Shown piece after piece: positions 14,931-21,629 of a stretch of 21,629 nt of DNA; the stretch's first letter is position 1; each line of letters starts with the position of its first letter. A model generated the notes under the pieces. That model saw only the letters and a list, made by a program, of their open reading frames with translations. It did not search any database and had not been told where the DNA came from. Source of the DNA: an uncultured Amaricoccus sp. (GTDB lineage: Bacteria; Pseudomonadota; Alphaproteobacteria; Rhodobacterales; Rhodobacteraceae). The stretch spans positions 1 to 21,629 of the forward strand of contig NZ_CALAGI010000025.1 in the NCBI RefSeq assembly GCF_937891315.1, in the 5' to 3' direction. Both the position numbers and the translations under genes were made by a program.

Positions 14931-17878
14931 CAGCCCGTCCCCCCGACGCCGCCGCCGGCTTCCGCGCCCGCGGCCGGGGTTTCCGGCGGATCCTGCGCCT
15001 TCTTGCGCGCGGCGCGCAGCGACTGGTGCGCGAGGGCCAGCAGCACCAGCACCGTGGCGCCGACGACGAGCGAATAGATGCCCGCGTCGAAGATCAGCGC
15101 GGTCGCCGCCGGCACCTTGCCGATATAGGGCAGCTCGACATACTGGGCATGCGCGGTCAGGAACGGATAGCCGAAGAGCCAGGATCCGGCGCCGGTCAGC
15201 GCCGCGACCATCAGCCCGAAACCGATCCAGCGCACCGGCAGGATGCGCAGCCGATCCTCGACAGTGACCACGTCGGTGGCGAGATATTGCAGCAGGAAGG
15301 CGATGGCGAGCACCACCCCGCCGGCGAAGCCGCCGCCCGGCAGGTCGTGACCGCGGAAGAAGAGATGCAGCGACAAGAGGATGATCGGCGCGAACATCCA
15401 CTGCATGATCACCGACGGCACGTGGAGATAGTCGCGCAGCGTATCACCGCGATCCCGCCCCTCGGACGCCTCGTCGAACTTGTTCTGCAGCAATTGCTGC
15501 TCGGGCGGTTCGTCCGCCTCGGCCGCGGGGCGAAACCGCCGCAACAGGGCGAAGACCGTCAGCGCGACAATGGCGAGGACGGTGATCTCGCCGAACGTGT
15601 CGAAGGCACGGAAATCGACGAGGATCACATTGACCACGTTGGTTCCACCGCCCTCGACATAGGCGTTCTCAAGGAAATAGGTGGCGATCCGCGGGTCGAT
15701 CGACTGGCTCATGATCGCATAGGAAATGGCGGCCAGCCCGGCGCCGCAGGCGATGGCGAGCACGAGATCACGGGCGCGGCGCAACCGCGCGGTGACGGCG
15801 AGATCGCCCGGAATTTCCTCGAGCCGCTTCGGCAGCCATCGCAGTCCGAGCAGCAGCAGGACGGTGGTGACGACCTCGACCACCAGCTGGGTCACCGCGA
15901 GATCGGGTGCCGAGAGCCAGGCGAAGCTGACGCAGGTGACGAGGCCGGCGCCGCCGACCATGAGCAGCGCGGCGAAGCGATGGTACTTCGCCTGCCAGGC
16001 GGCGGTGATCGCGCAGGCGCCGCCGAGCAGCCAGAGGATGGCAAAGACCGGATCGAACGGGGCGCCCCCCGCCTCCGGCGCCGGCCAGCGCGTCCCGGCG
16101 AGGGTGGCAAGGCCGACCGCGAAGGCCAGAAGGACCAGCAGGCGCAGCTGTGGTTGCAACCGTTCGGTGCCAAGATGGCGAAAGGCGGTGCGCGCCCAGC
16201 GCCAGGAGACGGTCACGAGGACGCGGTCGAAGATCCGCCGGCCCTGGATGCCGCGCAGCAGCGGCGGGCCTTCCTTGCCGGCGGCGATCGCCCGGCGCAG
16301 CAAGAAGAAGCCGACCGAGCCCGCGGCGAGGGCCAGAACGCTCATCACCAGCGGCGCGTTGATCCCGTGCCAGAGTGCGAGGCTGTATTCCGGCGTCGCC
16401 GTGCCCAGCACCGAGTGGGCGGCCATCTGGAGGAACGGGCCGACGGTATAGGCCGGCAGGATACCGACGATCAGGCAGACGACGACGAGGATCTCGACGG
16501 GAAAGCGCATCCAGCGCGGCGGTTCGTGCGGCGTGCGCGGCAGGTCGGTGGCGACCGGTCCGAAGAAGACGCTGACGATGAAACGCAGCGAATAGGCGAC
16601 GCCGATCGCACTCGCCGCGAAGGCGATCCATGGCATCGCGGAGTCGAGCGCGTGGGCGTAGTTCCTCTCGACCGTGGCGGCGAAGAACATCTCCTTGGAG
16701 AGAAAACCGTTCAGCAGCGGCACGCCCGCCATCGCGGCCGAGGCGACGATGGCGAGCCGCGTGGTGATCGGCATGGCGCGGCGCAGACCGCCGAGCCGGC
16801 GCATGTCGCGGGTGCCGGTCTCATGCTCGATGATGCCCGCCGCCATGAAGAGCGAGGCCTTGAAGATGGCGTGGTTCAGGATGTGGAAGATCGCCGCGAC
16901 GATGGCGAGCGGCGTCGCAATGCCGATCAGCGTGGTGATGAGCCCGAGATGGCTGATCGTCGAATAGGCGAGCAGCCCCTTCAGATCGTGCTGGAACAGC
17001 GCGAAGGTCGCGCCGAGCAGCAGGGTGGCGATCCCGACCCAGCCGACGATCAGGAACCAGAGGTCGGTACCGGCCATCGCCGGCGAGACGCGGATCAAGA
17101 GGAACACGCCCGCCTTCACCATGGTCGCCGAATGCAGGAAGGCCGAGACCGGAGTCGGCGCGGTCATGGCACTCGGCAGCCAGAAATGGAACGGCACCTG
17201 CGCCGACTTGGTGAAGGCGCCGAGCAGCACGAGGATCAGCGCCGGCGGATAGAGCGCATGGTTCCGGATCACGTCCGCCGAGGCGAGGACGACATCGAGA
17301 TCGTAACTTCCCGCCATATGGCCGATGAGCAGGAGGCCGGCCAGCAGGCAGAGCCCGCCACTGCCAGTGACGATCAGCGCCATGCGCGCGGAGTCGCGCG
17401 CCACCGGCAGGTGGTGCCAGTAGGCGATCAGCAGGAACGAGGTGACGCTGGTCAGTTCCCAGAACACGAAGAGCAGCATCAGGTTGCCGGAGACGACGAT
17501 GCCGCTCATCGAGCCGAGAAAGGCGAGGAAACAGGCATAGAACCGCGCCGCCGGATCCTTCGGCGACATGTAGTAGCGGGCATAGATCACGACCAGCAGC
17601 GCGATCGCCATGATGAGCGCGAGGAACACCCAGGCGAGGCCGTCGATGCGGAACGTCAGGTCGAGCCCGATGCTCGGCGCCCAGGACACGCTGGCGTGGA
17701 TGACCCGGCCCGCGGCCACCGCCGGGAACAGCGCGGCGAGGATCAGTAGGCCGGCGACGGCGACGAGCCCGGCGAGCCAGGCTTCGCCGTCGCGGATCTG
17801 CGACGGCGCGCCGGCGGCGGCGAGGCAGCCGAGAAACGGCAGCAGCGGAAGGATCAGAAGAAGATTCTGCTCGACCAT
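14930..17878 (-). CDS. mnhA: Mrp/Mnh/Pha antiporter fused subunits A and B
   Basis: This is the largest subunit, homologous to complex I NuoL plus extra domains; 982 residues. Residues about 1-500 are the NuoL-like channel, with E141 (VFWELTSVTSFLL) and K224 (AFTKSAQVPFHFWLPSAMTAP split around 221-241), matching the essential Glu and Lys of Bacillus MrpA. K255 follows. Around 640-685 is the DUF4040/MrpA C-terminal block (SAPDLAVTQLVVEVVTTVLL). From about 810 comes a complete MnhB domain with GHDLPGGGFAGG (H844 on). This A-B fusion defines the group 2 (Pha-like) operons of proteobacteria. The ATG at 17876-17878 has only a weak GCGAG site. Whether Na+ or K+ is exported cannot be told from sequence. 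Confidence 0.96.
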   Translation of the reverse strand: MVEQNLLLILPLLPFLGCLAAAGAPSQIRDGEAWLAGLVAVAGLLILAALFPAVAAGRVIHASVSWAPSIGLDLTFRIDGLAWVFLALIMAIALLVVIYARYYMSPKDPAARFYACFLAFLGSMSGIVVSGNLMLLFVFWELTSVTSFLLIAYWHHLPVARDSARMALIVTGSGGLCLLAGLLLIGHMAGSYDLDVVLASADVIRNHALYPPALILVLLGAFTKSAQVPFHFWLPSAMTAPTPVSAFLHSATMVKAGVFLLIRVSPAMAGTDLWFLIVGWVGIATLLLGATFALFQHDLKGLLAYSTISHLGLITTLIGIATPLAIVAAIFHILNHAIFKASLFMAAGIIEHETGTRDMRRLGGLRRAMPITTRLAIVASAAMAGVPLLNGFLSKEMFFAATVERNYAHALDSAMPWIAFAASAIGVAYSLRFIVSVFFGPVATDLPRTPHEPPRWMRFPVEILVVVCLIVGILPAYTVGPFLQMAAHSVLGTATPEYSLALWHGINAPLVMSVLALAAGSVGFFLLRRAIAAGKEGPPLLRGIQGRRIFDRVLVTVSWRWARTAFRHLGTERLQPQLRLLVLLAFAVGLATLAGTRWPAPEAGGAPFDPVFAILWLLGGACAITAAWQAKYHRFAALLMVGGAGLVTCVSFAWLSAPDLAVTQLVVEVVTTVLLLLGLRWLPKRLEEIPGDLAVTARLRRARDLVLAIACGAGLAAISYAIMSQSIDPRIATYFLENAYVEGGGTNVVNVILVDFRAFDTFGEITVLAIVALTVFALLRRFRPAAEADEPPEQQLLQNKFDEASEGRDRGDTLRDYLHVPSVIMQWMFAPIILLSLHLFFRGHDLPGGGFAGGVVLAIAFLLQYLATDVVTVEDRLRILPVRWIGFGLMVAALTGAGSWLFGYPFLTAHAQYVELPYIGKVPAATALIFDAGIYSLVVGATVLVLLALAHQSLRAARKKAQDPPETPAAGAEAGGGVGGTG

Positions 17879-17937
17879 GGGCTCGCGTGGGACAGAAGGC
17901 GCGGTCAGCGCGCGGCGGGGGCTCCTTGGCTATCCCC

Positions 17938-17980
17938 CGAACCCGGGTCCGGGGTCAACGCCAATGTCCCCCCGGGTTCG
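17938..17980 (-). terminator. Inverted repeat directly after dtd
   Basis: Bases 17938-17947 (CGAACCCGGG) are the exact reverse complement of 17971-17980, with a 23-base loop. The downstream arm abuts the dtd stop codon, and mnhAB starts 60 bases beyond the hairpin on the same strand. It could end dtd transcription, or be a regulator site ahead of the Mrp operon. There is no U-tract. Confidence 0.4.
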
Positions 17981-18424
17981 TCAGCGGGCGGCGCTGTCGA
18001 GCCAGATTGTCACCGGGCCATCGTTGACGAGGGCGACGGCCATGTCCGCGCCGAAGCGACCGGTCGCCACCGGTACGCCCAGCGTCCCGAGCCGCGCGGC
18101 GAAGAGCTCGTAGAGCCGATGCCCCTCCTCGGGCGGCGCGGCGCTGGAGAAGCCGGGGCGGTTGCCGCGGGTCTCGGCGGCGAGGGTGAACTGGCTGACC
18201 ACCAGCGCCGCGCCGCCGACATCGCCCAGCGCCCGGTTCATGCGGCCGGCCTCGTCGCGAAAGACGCGGAGCGCCGCGGTCTTGCGGGCGAGCCAGTCGC
18301 AGTCCGCGTCGGCGTCGCCCCGCATGGCGCAGACGAAGACGACGAGGCCGACGCCGATCTCGGCGATCCGTTCGCCCTCCACCGTGACGCTGGCACGCGC
18401 CGCGCGCTGGATCAGGGCGCGCAT
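17981..18424 (-). CDS. dtd: D-aminoacyl-tRNA deacylase
   Basis: This enzyme removes D-amino acids wrongly attached to tRNA, protecting translation. It has 147 residues (family about 145). Both active-site motifs are present: SQFTLAA with S77 and T80, and the Gly-cisPro motif NDGPVT with G136-P137. The block TRGNRPGFSSAAPPEEG is also typical. The ATG at 18422-18424 is chosen because MRALIQRAARASVTV matches the usual N terminus. The frame stays open to 18790 but runs into the divergent MoxR gene. No strong ribosome site is seen. It lies upstream of, and on the same strand as, the Mrp operon with a hairpin between. Confidence 0.95.
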   Translation of the reverse strand: MRALIQRAARASVTVEGERIAEIGVGLVVFVCAMRGDADADCDWLARKTAALRVFRDEAGRMNRALGDVGGAALVVSQFTLAAETRGNRPGFSSAAPPEEGHRLYELFAARLGTLGVPVATGRFGADMAVALVNDGPVTIWLDSAAR

Positions 18425-18597
18425 CGCGCCATGAAAAGCTGAAGCATCGGTCCCTCCGCCGAGGGAGTCTAGGCGGCGGGGCCGAGAGGGGCAAGTCAGG
18501 CCCTGCTCTACGACAAAAGGCGGAGGCCGCGCGGCTGTTCTTCGCCCCGCCGTTCCGCGATACTCGGTGGTCTGGAAAGGCGCGGCGGAGAACGCGG
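18425..18597. promoter_or_regulatory. Divergent intergenic region between dtd and the MoxR operon
   Basis: This 173-base gap must carry promoters for dtd (-) and probably the MoxR operon (+). A perfect small hairpin, TCCCTC-CGCC-GAGGGA, lies at 18451-18466 in the dtd leader. GATACT at 18559-18564 resembles a -10 box for the + strand, but no good -35 lies at the right spacing, so I do not call a promoter. GGAG at 18587-18590 is the MoxR ribosome site. Confidence 0.45.
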
Positions 18598-19599
18598 ATG
18601 GGGGAAATGGCCACGGAATTCGGCCCGTCGGAGCCTGGCGCATCGGCGGAGGCGCCCGCGCTCGTCGCGCTGCTCGCCGGGCTGCGCGCCGGGCTCGTCG
18701 GTCGCGGCGCGCTGGTCGAGCGGCTGATGATCGGCTTGCTGACCGGTGGCCATCTGCTGCTGGAAGGGCCGCCGGGGCTGGCCAAGACACGCGCGGTCAA
18801 GCTGGTGGCCGAGGGGCTCGACGTGAGTTTCGCCCGCGTCCAGTGCACGCCCGACCTGATGCCGGCCGACCTCACCGGAACGCTGGTGCTGAAACCCGAC
18901 CGCGGCGCCTTTGAATTCGTCGCGGGTCCGGTGTTCCACTCGCTTGTGCTGGTCGACGAGATCAACCGCGCACCGCCCAAGGTGCAATCGGCGCTGCTCG
19001 AGGCGATGGCCGAGCATCAGGTCACGGTCGGCGGTGCGACGCGCGCCCTGCCGGACCCGTTCATGGTGATCGCGACGCAGAATTCGATCGAGCACGAAGG
19101 TACCTTCCCGCTGCCCGAGGCGCAGCTCGACCGGTTCCTGATGCATGTGCTGCTCACCTATCCCGACGCCGGGGACGAGCGGCTAATCCTCGAGCTGGTC
19201 GAGACCGAGGAGCGGGCGCCGGCGGGGCCGCCGCCGGCGCGGCTGGCGGCGGCGGCGCTGCTCGCGGCGCGCGCGCGGGTGCGCGCGGTGCATCTCGCGC
19301 CGGCGCTGAAGGACTATATCGTCCGGCTGGTCACCGCGACGCGCGACGCGACTGTCGCGCCGGAGGTGCGCGAGGCGATCGCGCATCCGGTCTCGCCACG
19401 CGGGACGCTGGCGCTGGCGGCCACGGCGCGGGCGCGGGCCTATCTCGACGGCCGGGCCTACGCGGTGCCCGAGGACGTGGCGGCGCTGGCGCCGGACGTT
19501 CTCGCGCATCGGCTGGTTCCGACCTGGCGCGCGGCGGCGGACGGCGTCACCGCCCGCGACCTCGTGGCGCGGCTTCTCGACATCGTGCGGCCGCTATGA
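18598..19599 (+). CDS. MoxR-family AAA+ ATPase
   Basis: This is a chaperone-like AAA+ ATPase thought to help assemble or activate partner VWA-domain proteins; 333 residues and cytoplasmic. Walker A is GPPGLAKT (57-64) and Walker B is LVLVDE (D120/E121). The MoxR signature INRAPPKVQSALLEAMAEHQVT follows, then the sensor block IATQNSIEHEGTFPLPEAQLDRF. A helical lid domain lies beyond about 240. The ATG at 18598 has GGAG 7 bases upstream; ATG at 18607 is possible, but its GGGGGAA lies too close. It overlaps the DUF58 gene by 4 bases (ATGA), so the two are probably translationally coupled. Confidence 0.94.
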   Translation: MGEMATEFGPSEPGASAEAPALVALLAGLRAGLVGRGALVERLMIGLLTGGHLLLEGPPGLAKTRAVKLVAEGLDVSFARVQCTPDLMPADLTGTLVLKPDRGAFEFVAGPVFHSLVLVDEINRAPPKVQSALLEAMAEHQVTVGGATRALPDPFMVIATQNSIEHEGTFPLPEAQLDRFLMHVLLTYPDAGDERLILELVETEERAPAGPPPARLAAAALLAARARVRAVHLAPALKDYIVRLVTATRDATVAPEVREAIAHPVSPRGTLALAATARARAYLDGRAYAVPEDVAALAPDVLAHRLVPTWRAAADGVTARDLVARLLDIVRPL

Positions 19600-20507
19600 A
19601 CGCGCCGGCCGAGATCCTTGACGATCCGCTGCGCGTGACGGCGGAAGGCTTGCTCGGCTTGCGCCGCCACCTGCGCCCGCCGTTCGGCGGCGCCTGGCAC
19701 CCGGACCAGCGGCCGGCGGGCTTTCCTGGCCGGCGCAAGGGGGCGGGACTGGAGACGGTCGATGTGCGGGTCTTCGTCGAGGGCGACGACGTGCGCCATC
19801 TCGACCGCAATGTCAGCGCCCGGACCGGCGTGCCGCATGTGCGCCGCTTTCGCGAGGAGCGCGGCGCGACGCTGATCCTGATCGCCGATTTCCGCCGACC
19901 GATGCTCTGGGGCACCCGGCGTGCCACGCGGTCGGTCGCGGCGGCCGAGGCGCTCGCGCTTGGCGGCTGGCGCGCGGTCGAGGCCGGCGGGCGGGTCGGG
20001 CTCTATGCCTTCGGCGGCGGCGAGACGCGCTATGTAGCGCCCCGCGCCCGGATCTCGGGCATGGCGGCCGTCGCCGGCGGCCTCGCGGCGGCGCACACGG
20101 ACGCACTCCGGGGTGGGACGGATCCCGCGCTCGACGCCGCGCTGGAGGAAGCGGCGCGGCTGGCCCCGGTCGGGGCGACGCTGTTGCTCGCCAGCGCGCT
20201 CGACGCGCCGGGACCGGATTTCGCACGGCTCGCCGGGGCGTTGGCGCGCTATGGGCGGCTGCGGGTGGCCCTGGTGCGGGATGCGTTCGAGACCGCGCCG
20301 CCCTCGGGCGGCTACGCCTATGCCGAGGATGGCGGCGCGCCCCGCTGGGCGCGGGTCGATGGACCGCCAATGCCCGACGAACGGATGACGCTCCTCGATC
20401 GGCTGGGTATCGCGGTGATTCCGATCGACGTGGCCGCGGGACCGGCCGCGGCGGCGCGGGCGTGGGACCGGTTCGATGGTGGGCCATCTGGTGGACCCGG
20501 CCGCTGA
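19596..20507 (+). CDS. DUF58 domain protein with atypical metal-site motif
   Basis: This is a predicted partner of the preceding MoxR ATPase; 303 residues. The DUF58 block is clear: RKGAGLETVDVRVFVEGDDVR and then HLDRNVSARTGVPHVRRFREERG (48-90). There are no obvious transmembrane segments, so this is the soluble form. DUF58 proteins are VWA-like and often carry DxSxS after the hydrophobic strand. Here the equivalent place reads LILIADFRRPMLWG (D98, then R and P where Ser would be), so the metal-ion-dependent adhesion site looks incomplete. The ATG at 19596 overlaps the MoxR stop. The function is unknown; aerotolerance or envelope-stress roles are suggested for related operons. Confidence 0.88.
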   Translation: MNAPAEILDDPLRVTAEGLLGLRRHLRPPFGGAWHPDQRPAGFPGRRKGAGLETVDVRVFVEGDDVRHLDRNVSARTGVPHVRRFREERGATLILIADFRRPMLWGTRRATRSVAAAEALALGGWRAVEAGGRVGLYAFGGGETRYVAPRARISGMAAVAGGLAAAHTDALRGGTDPALDAALEEAARLAPVGATLLLASALDAPGPDFARLAGALARYGRLRVALVRDAFETAPPSGGYAYAEDGGAPRWARVDGPPMPDERMTLLDRLGIAVIPIDVAAGPAAAARAWDRFDGGPSGGPGR

Positions 20508-20880
20508 CCTCGCCCAACTGCTGCGCCCGGTGCGCTGGCCGGTTCCGACCGAGGCCGAGGCGTTGGCCGACGGCGCGCTGGCCTTCGGGCTCGGCCTTCT
20601 CGCCGCGCTCGCGGTCTATGGCCTGCTCCGCCTGTTTCTCGCCCGTCGCGCGGCGCCCGGCGCGGCGATGCTCGCTGAACTCGCCGCGTCGCGCGGGCTC
20701 GCCCCGGCCGAGCGGCTGCTCGCCCAGGCGCGGATCGCCGGCCGGCTGCGATGCGCGGCGGAGATACGCGGACGGCTGAAGGCGGCTCTGTACCTGCCCG
20801 AGTCGGGGATCGACCTCGCGGAAACGGACGCGGCGCTCGACGCGGCGATCCGGGCCGCGCCGAGCCGGAGGGCGGCCTGA
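20476..20880 (+). CDS. Small single-span membrane protein, DUF4381-like
   Basis: This is a 134-residue protein with one predicted transmembrane helix (about 33-56). Before it is a Pro/Trp-containing segment (LLRPVRWPVPTEAE), which echoes the proline-tryptophan motif that opens DUF4381 proteins. After it is an Ala/Arg/Leu-rich helical tail. It sits where DUF4381 proteins lie in MoxR-DUF58-DUF4381-VWA operons, and the assignment rests mostly on that. The ATG at 20476 overlaps the DUF58 gene by 32 bases; GTG at 20491 would give a shorter overlap. Its TGA (20878-20880) overlaps the next ATG by one base. Confidence 0.75.
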   Translation: MVGHLVDPAADLAQLLRPVRWPVPTEAEALADGALAFGLGLLAALAVYGLLRLFLARRAAPGAAMLAELAASRGLAPAERLLAQARIAGRLRCAAEIRGRLKAALYLPESGIDLAETDAALDAAIRAAPSRRAA

Positions 20881-21582
20881 TGTGGTCGCTCGCGGCCCCG
20901 GCGGCGCTGCTGCTGCTGCCCCTGCCGATCGTCACGCGGCGGCTGCTGTCGCCCGCGCCGGCGGCGACCGACGCGCTGATCGTGCCGCCGACCGTCGCCG
21001 CGCGGCTTGCGAGAGGCGCGCCGTCGCGGCTGAGCGGCGAGGCGCGGCGCATTTTGCCGGCGCTGCTCTGGATCGCGCTGGTGCTGGCGCTCGCCGGACC
21101 GCAGCGACTGGCGACCACCGCCGCCCTGCCCGCCTCGGGTCGCGACATCGTGCTGGTACTCGACCTCTCCGGCAGCATGTCGATCGAGGATTTCGAGCTC
21201 GACGGCGCGCCGGCCCAGCGGCTCGACGCGGTGAAGCGGGTGGCGGCGCGCTTTGCCCGGAACCGCGAAGGCGACCGGCTCGGCCTCGTCATCTTCGGCG
21301 AGGACGCCTATTTCGCGACGCCGATGACCTATGATACCGAGGCGGTCGCCCGCGCGATCGAGGAGGCGACGATCGGCATCTCCGGCCGCTCGACCGCGAT
21401 CAGCGACGGCCTCGGCCTCGCGCTGAAGCGGCTGCGCGACAGTCCGGCGACCTCGCGGATCGTCGTGCTGCTGTCGGACGGGCGCGACACCAGCGGCACG
21501 GTGGAGCCGGTCGGGGCCGCGGGGCTGGCGGAACAGCTGGGGATTCGGGTGCACAGCATCGCCATGGGCGTGACCGCGATCG
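20880..21582 (+). CDS. von Willebrand factor A (BatA-like) membrane protein, 3'-truncated by adapter
   Basis: This is a predicted membrane-anchored VWA protein of the Bat/aerotolerance type. About 234 genuine residues are visible. An N-terminal hydrophobic segment (about 3-20) and a second one (about 59-74) bracket a short BatA-type region. The VWA domain starts near 88 with an intact metal site: D95, S97 and S99 in DLSGSMS, T172 in GRSTAISDG, and D200 in LLSDGRD. BatA proteins usually have about 320-340 residues with a C-terminal membrane helix, so the end is missing. The frame seems to close at TGA 21603-21605 with the tail EIGRAHV, but that tail is translated adapter. The true gene continues beyond the contig. 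The ATG at 20880 overlaps the preceding stop (TGATG). Confidence 0.9.
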
Positions 21583-21629
21583 AGATCGGAAGAGCACACG
21601 TCTGAACTCCAGTCACGCCAATGTATCTC
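21583..21629 (+). other. Illumina TruSeq adapter read-through at contig end (non-genomic)
   Basis: From 21583 the sequence reads AGATCGGAAGAGC and continues through the rest of the standard TruSeq adapter to CCAGTCAC at 21616. An 8-base index-like GCCAATGT (21617-21624) follows, and then ATCTC, the start of the constant sequence after the index. The first six index bases equal TruSeq index 6. These 47 bases should be trimmed; the first one or two could by chance also be genomic. Confidence 0.98.

Noticed and set aside
15026..17749. A 907-codon open frame on the + strand opposite mnhAB
   Set aside because: Its product is an Asp/Glu/Arg/Gly/Gln-rich low-complexity string with no known fold. 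It is the expected antisense shadow of a hydrophobic high-GC gene, and the - strand has unmistakable Mrp domains.
18559..18564. GATACT as a -10 promoter box for the MoxR operon
   Set aside because: No acceptable -35 hexamer lies 16-18 bases upstream; too weak to call.
18425..18790. Upstream extension of dtd on the - strand
   Set aside because: It runs antisense into the MoxR gene and is Arg/Ala-rich; the normal DTD N terminus begins at 18424.

Overview
This window is the end of a contig from a high-GC Gram-negative chromosome, most likely an alphaproteobacterium. That placement is inferred from three things: third codon positions that are nearly all G or C (seen by eye, not calculated), a patatin / acetoacetate decarboxylase / 3-hydroxybutyrate dehydrogenase trio, and a Pha-type Mrp antiporter operon with fused A and B subunits. 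I cannot name a genus. The genes are tightly packed housekeeping and stress genes. I see no tRNA or rRNA gene, insertion sequence, phage gene or CRISPR array.

Positions 1-6862 (+) hold central carbon metabolism. They carry the C-terminal part of a homodimeric pyruvate dehydrogenase E1 (aceE), an E2 with two lipoyl domains (aceF), an E3 with its own N-terminal lipoyl domain (lpdA), and an NADP-type malic enzyme fused to a phosphotransacetylase-like domain (maeB). Malate to pyruvate to acetyl-CoA is thus encoded in one stretch. Positions 6967-9735 (+) encode a patatin-like acyl hydrolase, an acetoacetate decarboxylase and a 3-hydroxybutyrate dehydrogenase. Together they suggest metabolism of 3-hydroxybutyrate, acetoacetate or polyhydroxybutyrate.

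Positions 9997-17878 concern cation and pH homeostasis. A Kef-type CPA2 antiporter (+) meets, tail to tail, a six-gene Mrp/Mnh/Pha antiporter operon (-) read mnhAB-C-D-E-F-G, in which every junction overlaps by 1-4 bases. The dtd gene (D-aminoacyl-tRNA deacylase, -) lies just upstream of it. Positions 18598-21582 (+) start a MoxR / DUF58 / small membrane protein / von Willebrand factor A operon of the aerotolerance type, which diverges from dtd.

The last 47 bases (21583-21629) are not genomic. They match the Illumina TruSeq read-through adapter followed by an index-like 8-mer, so the VWA gene is cut off by an artefact and its apparent stop codon is false. I found no convincing wholly new system. 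The points most worth following are the adapter, the three near-identical lipoyl domains, the patatin/ketone-body cassette, the possible hairpin-masked ribosome site of the Kef gene, and the DUF58 protein lacking a canonical metal-site motif.
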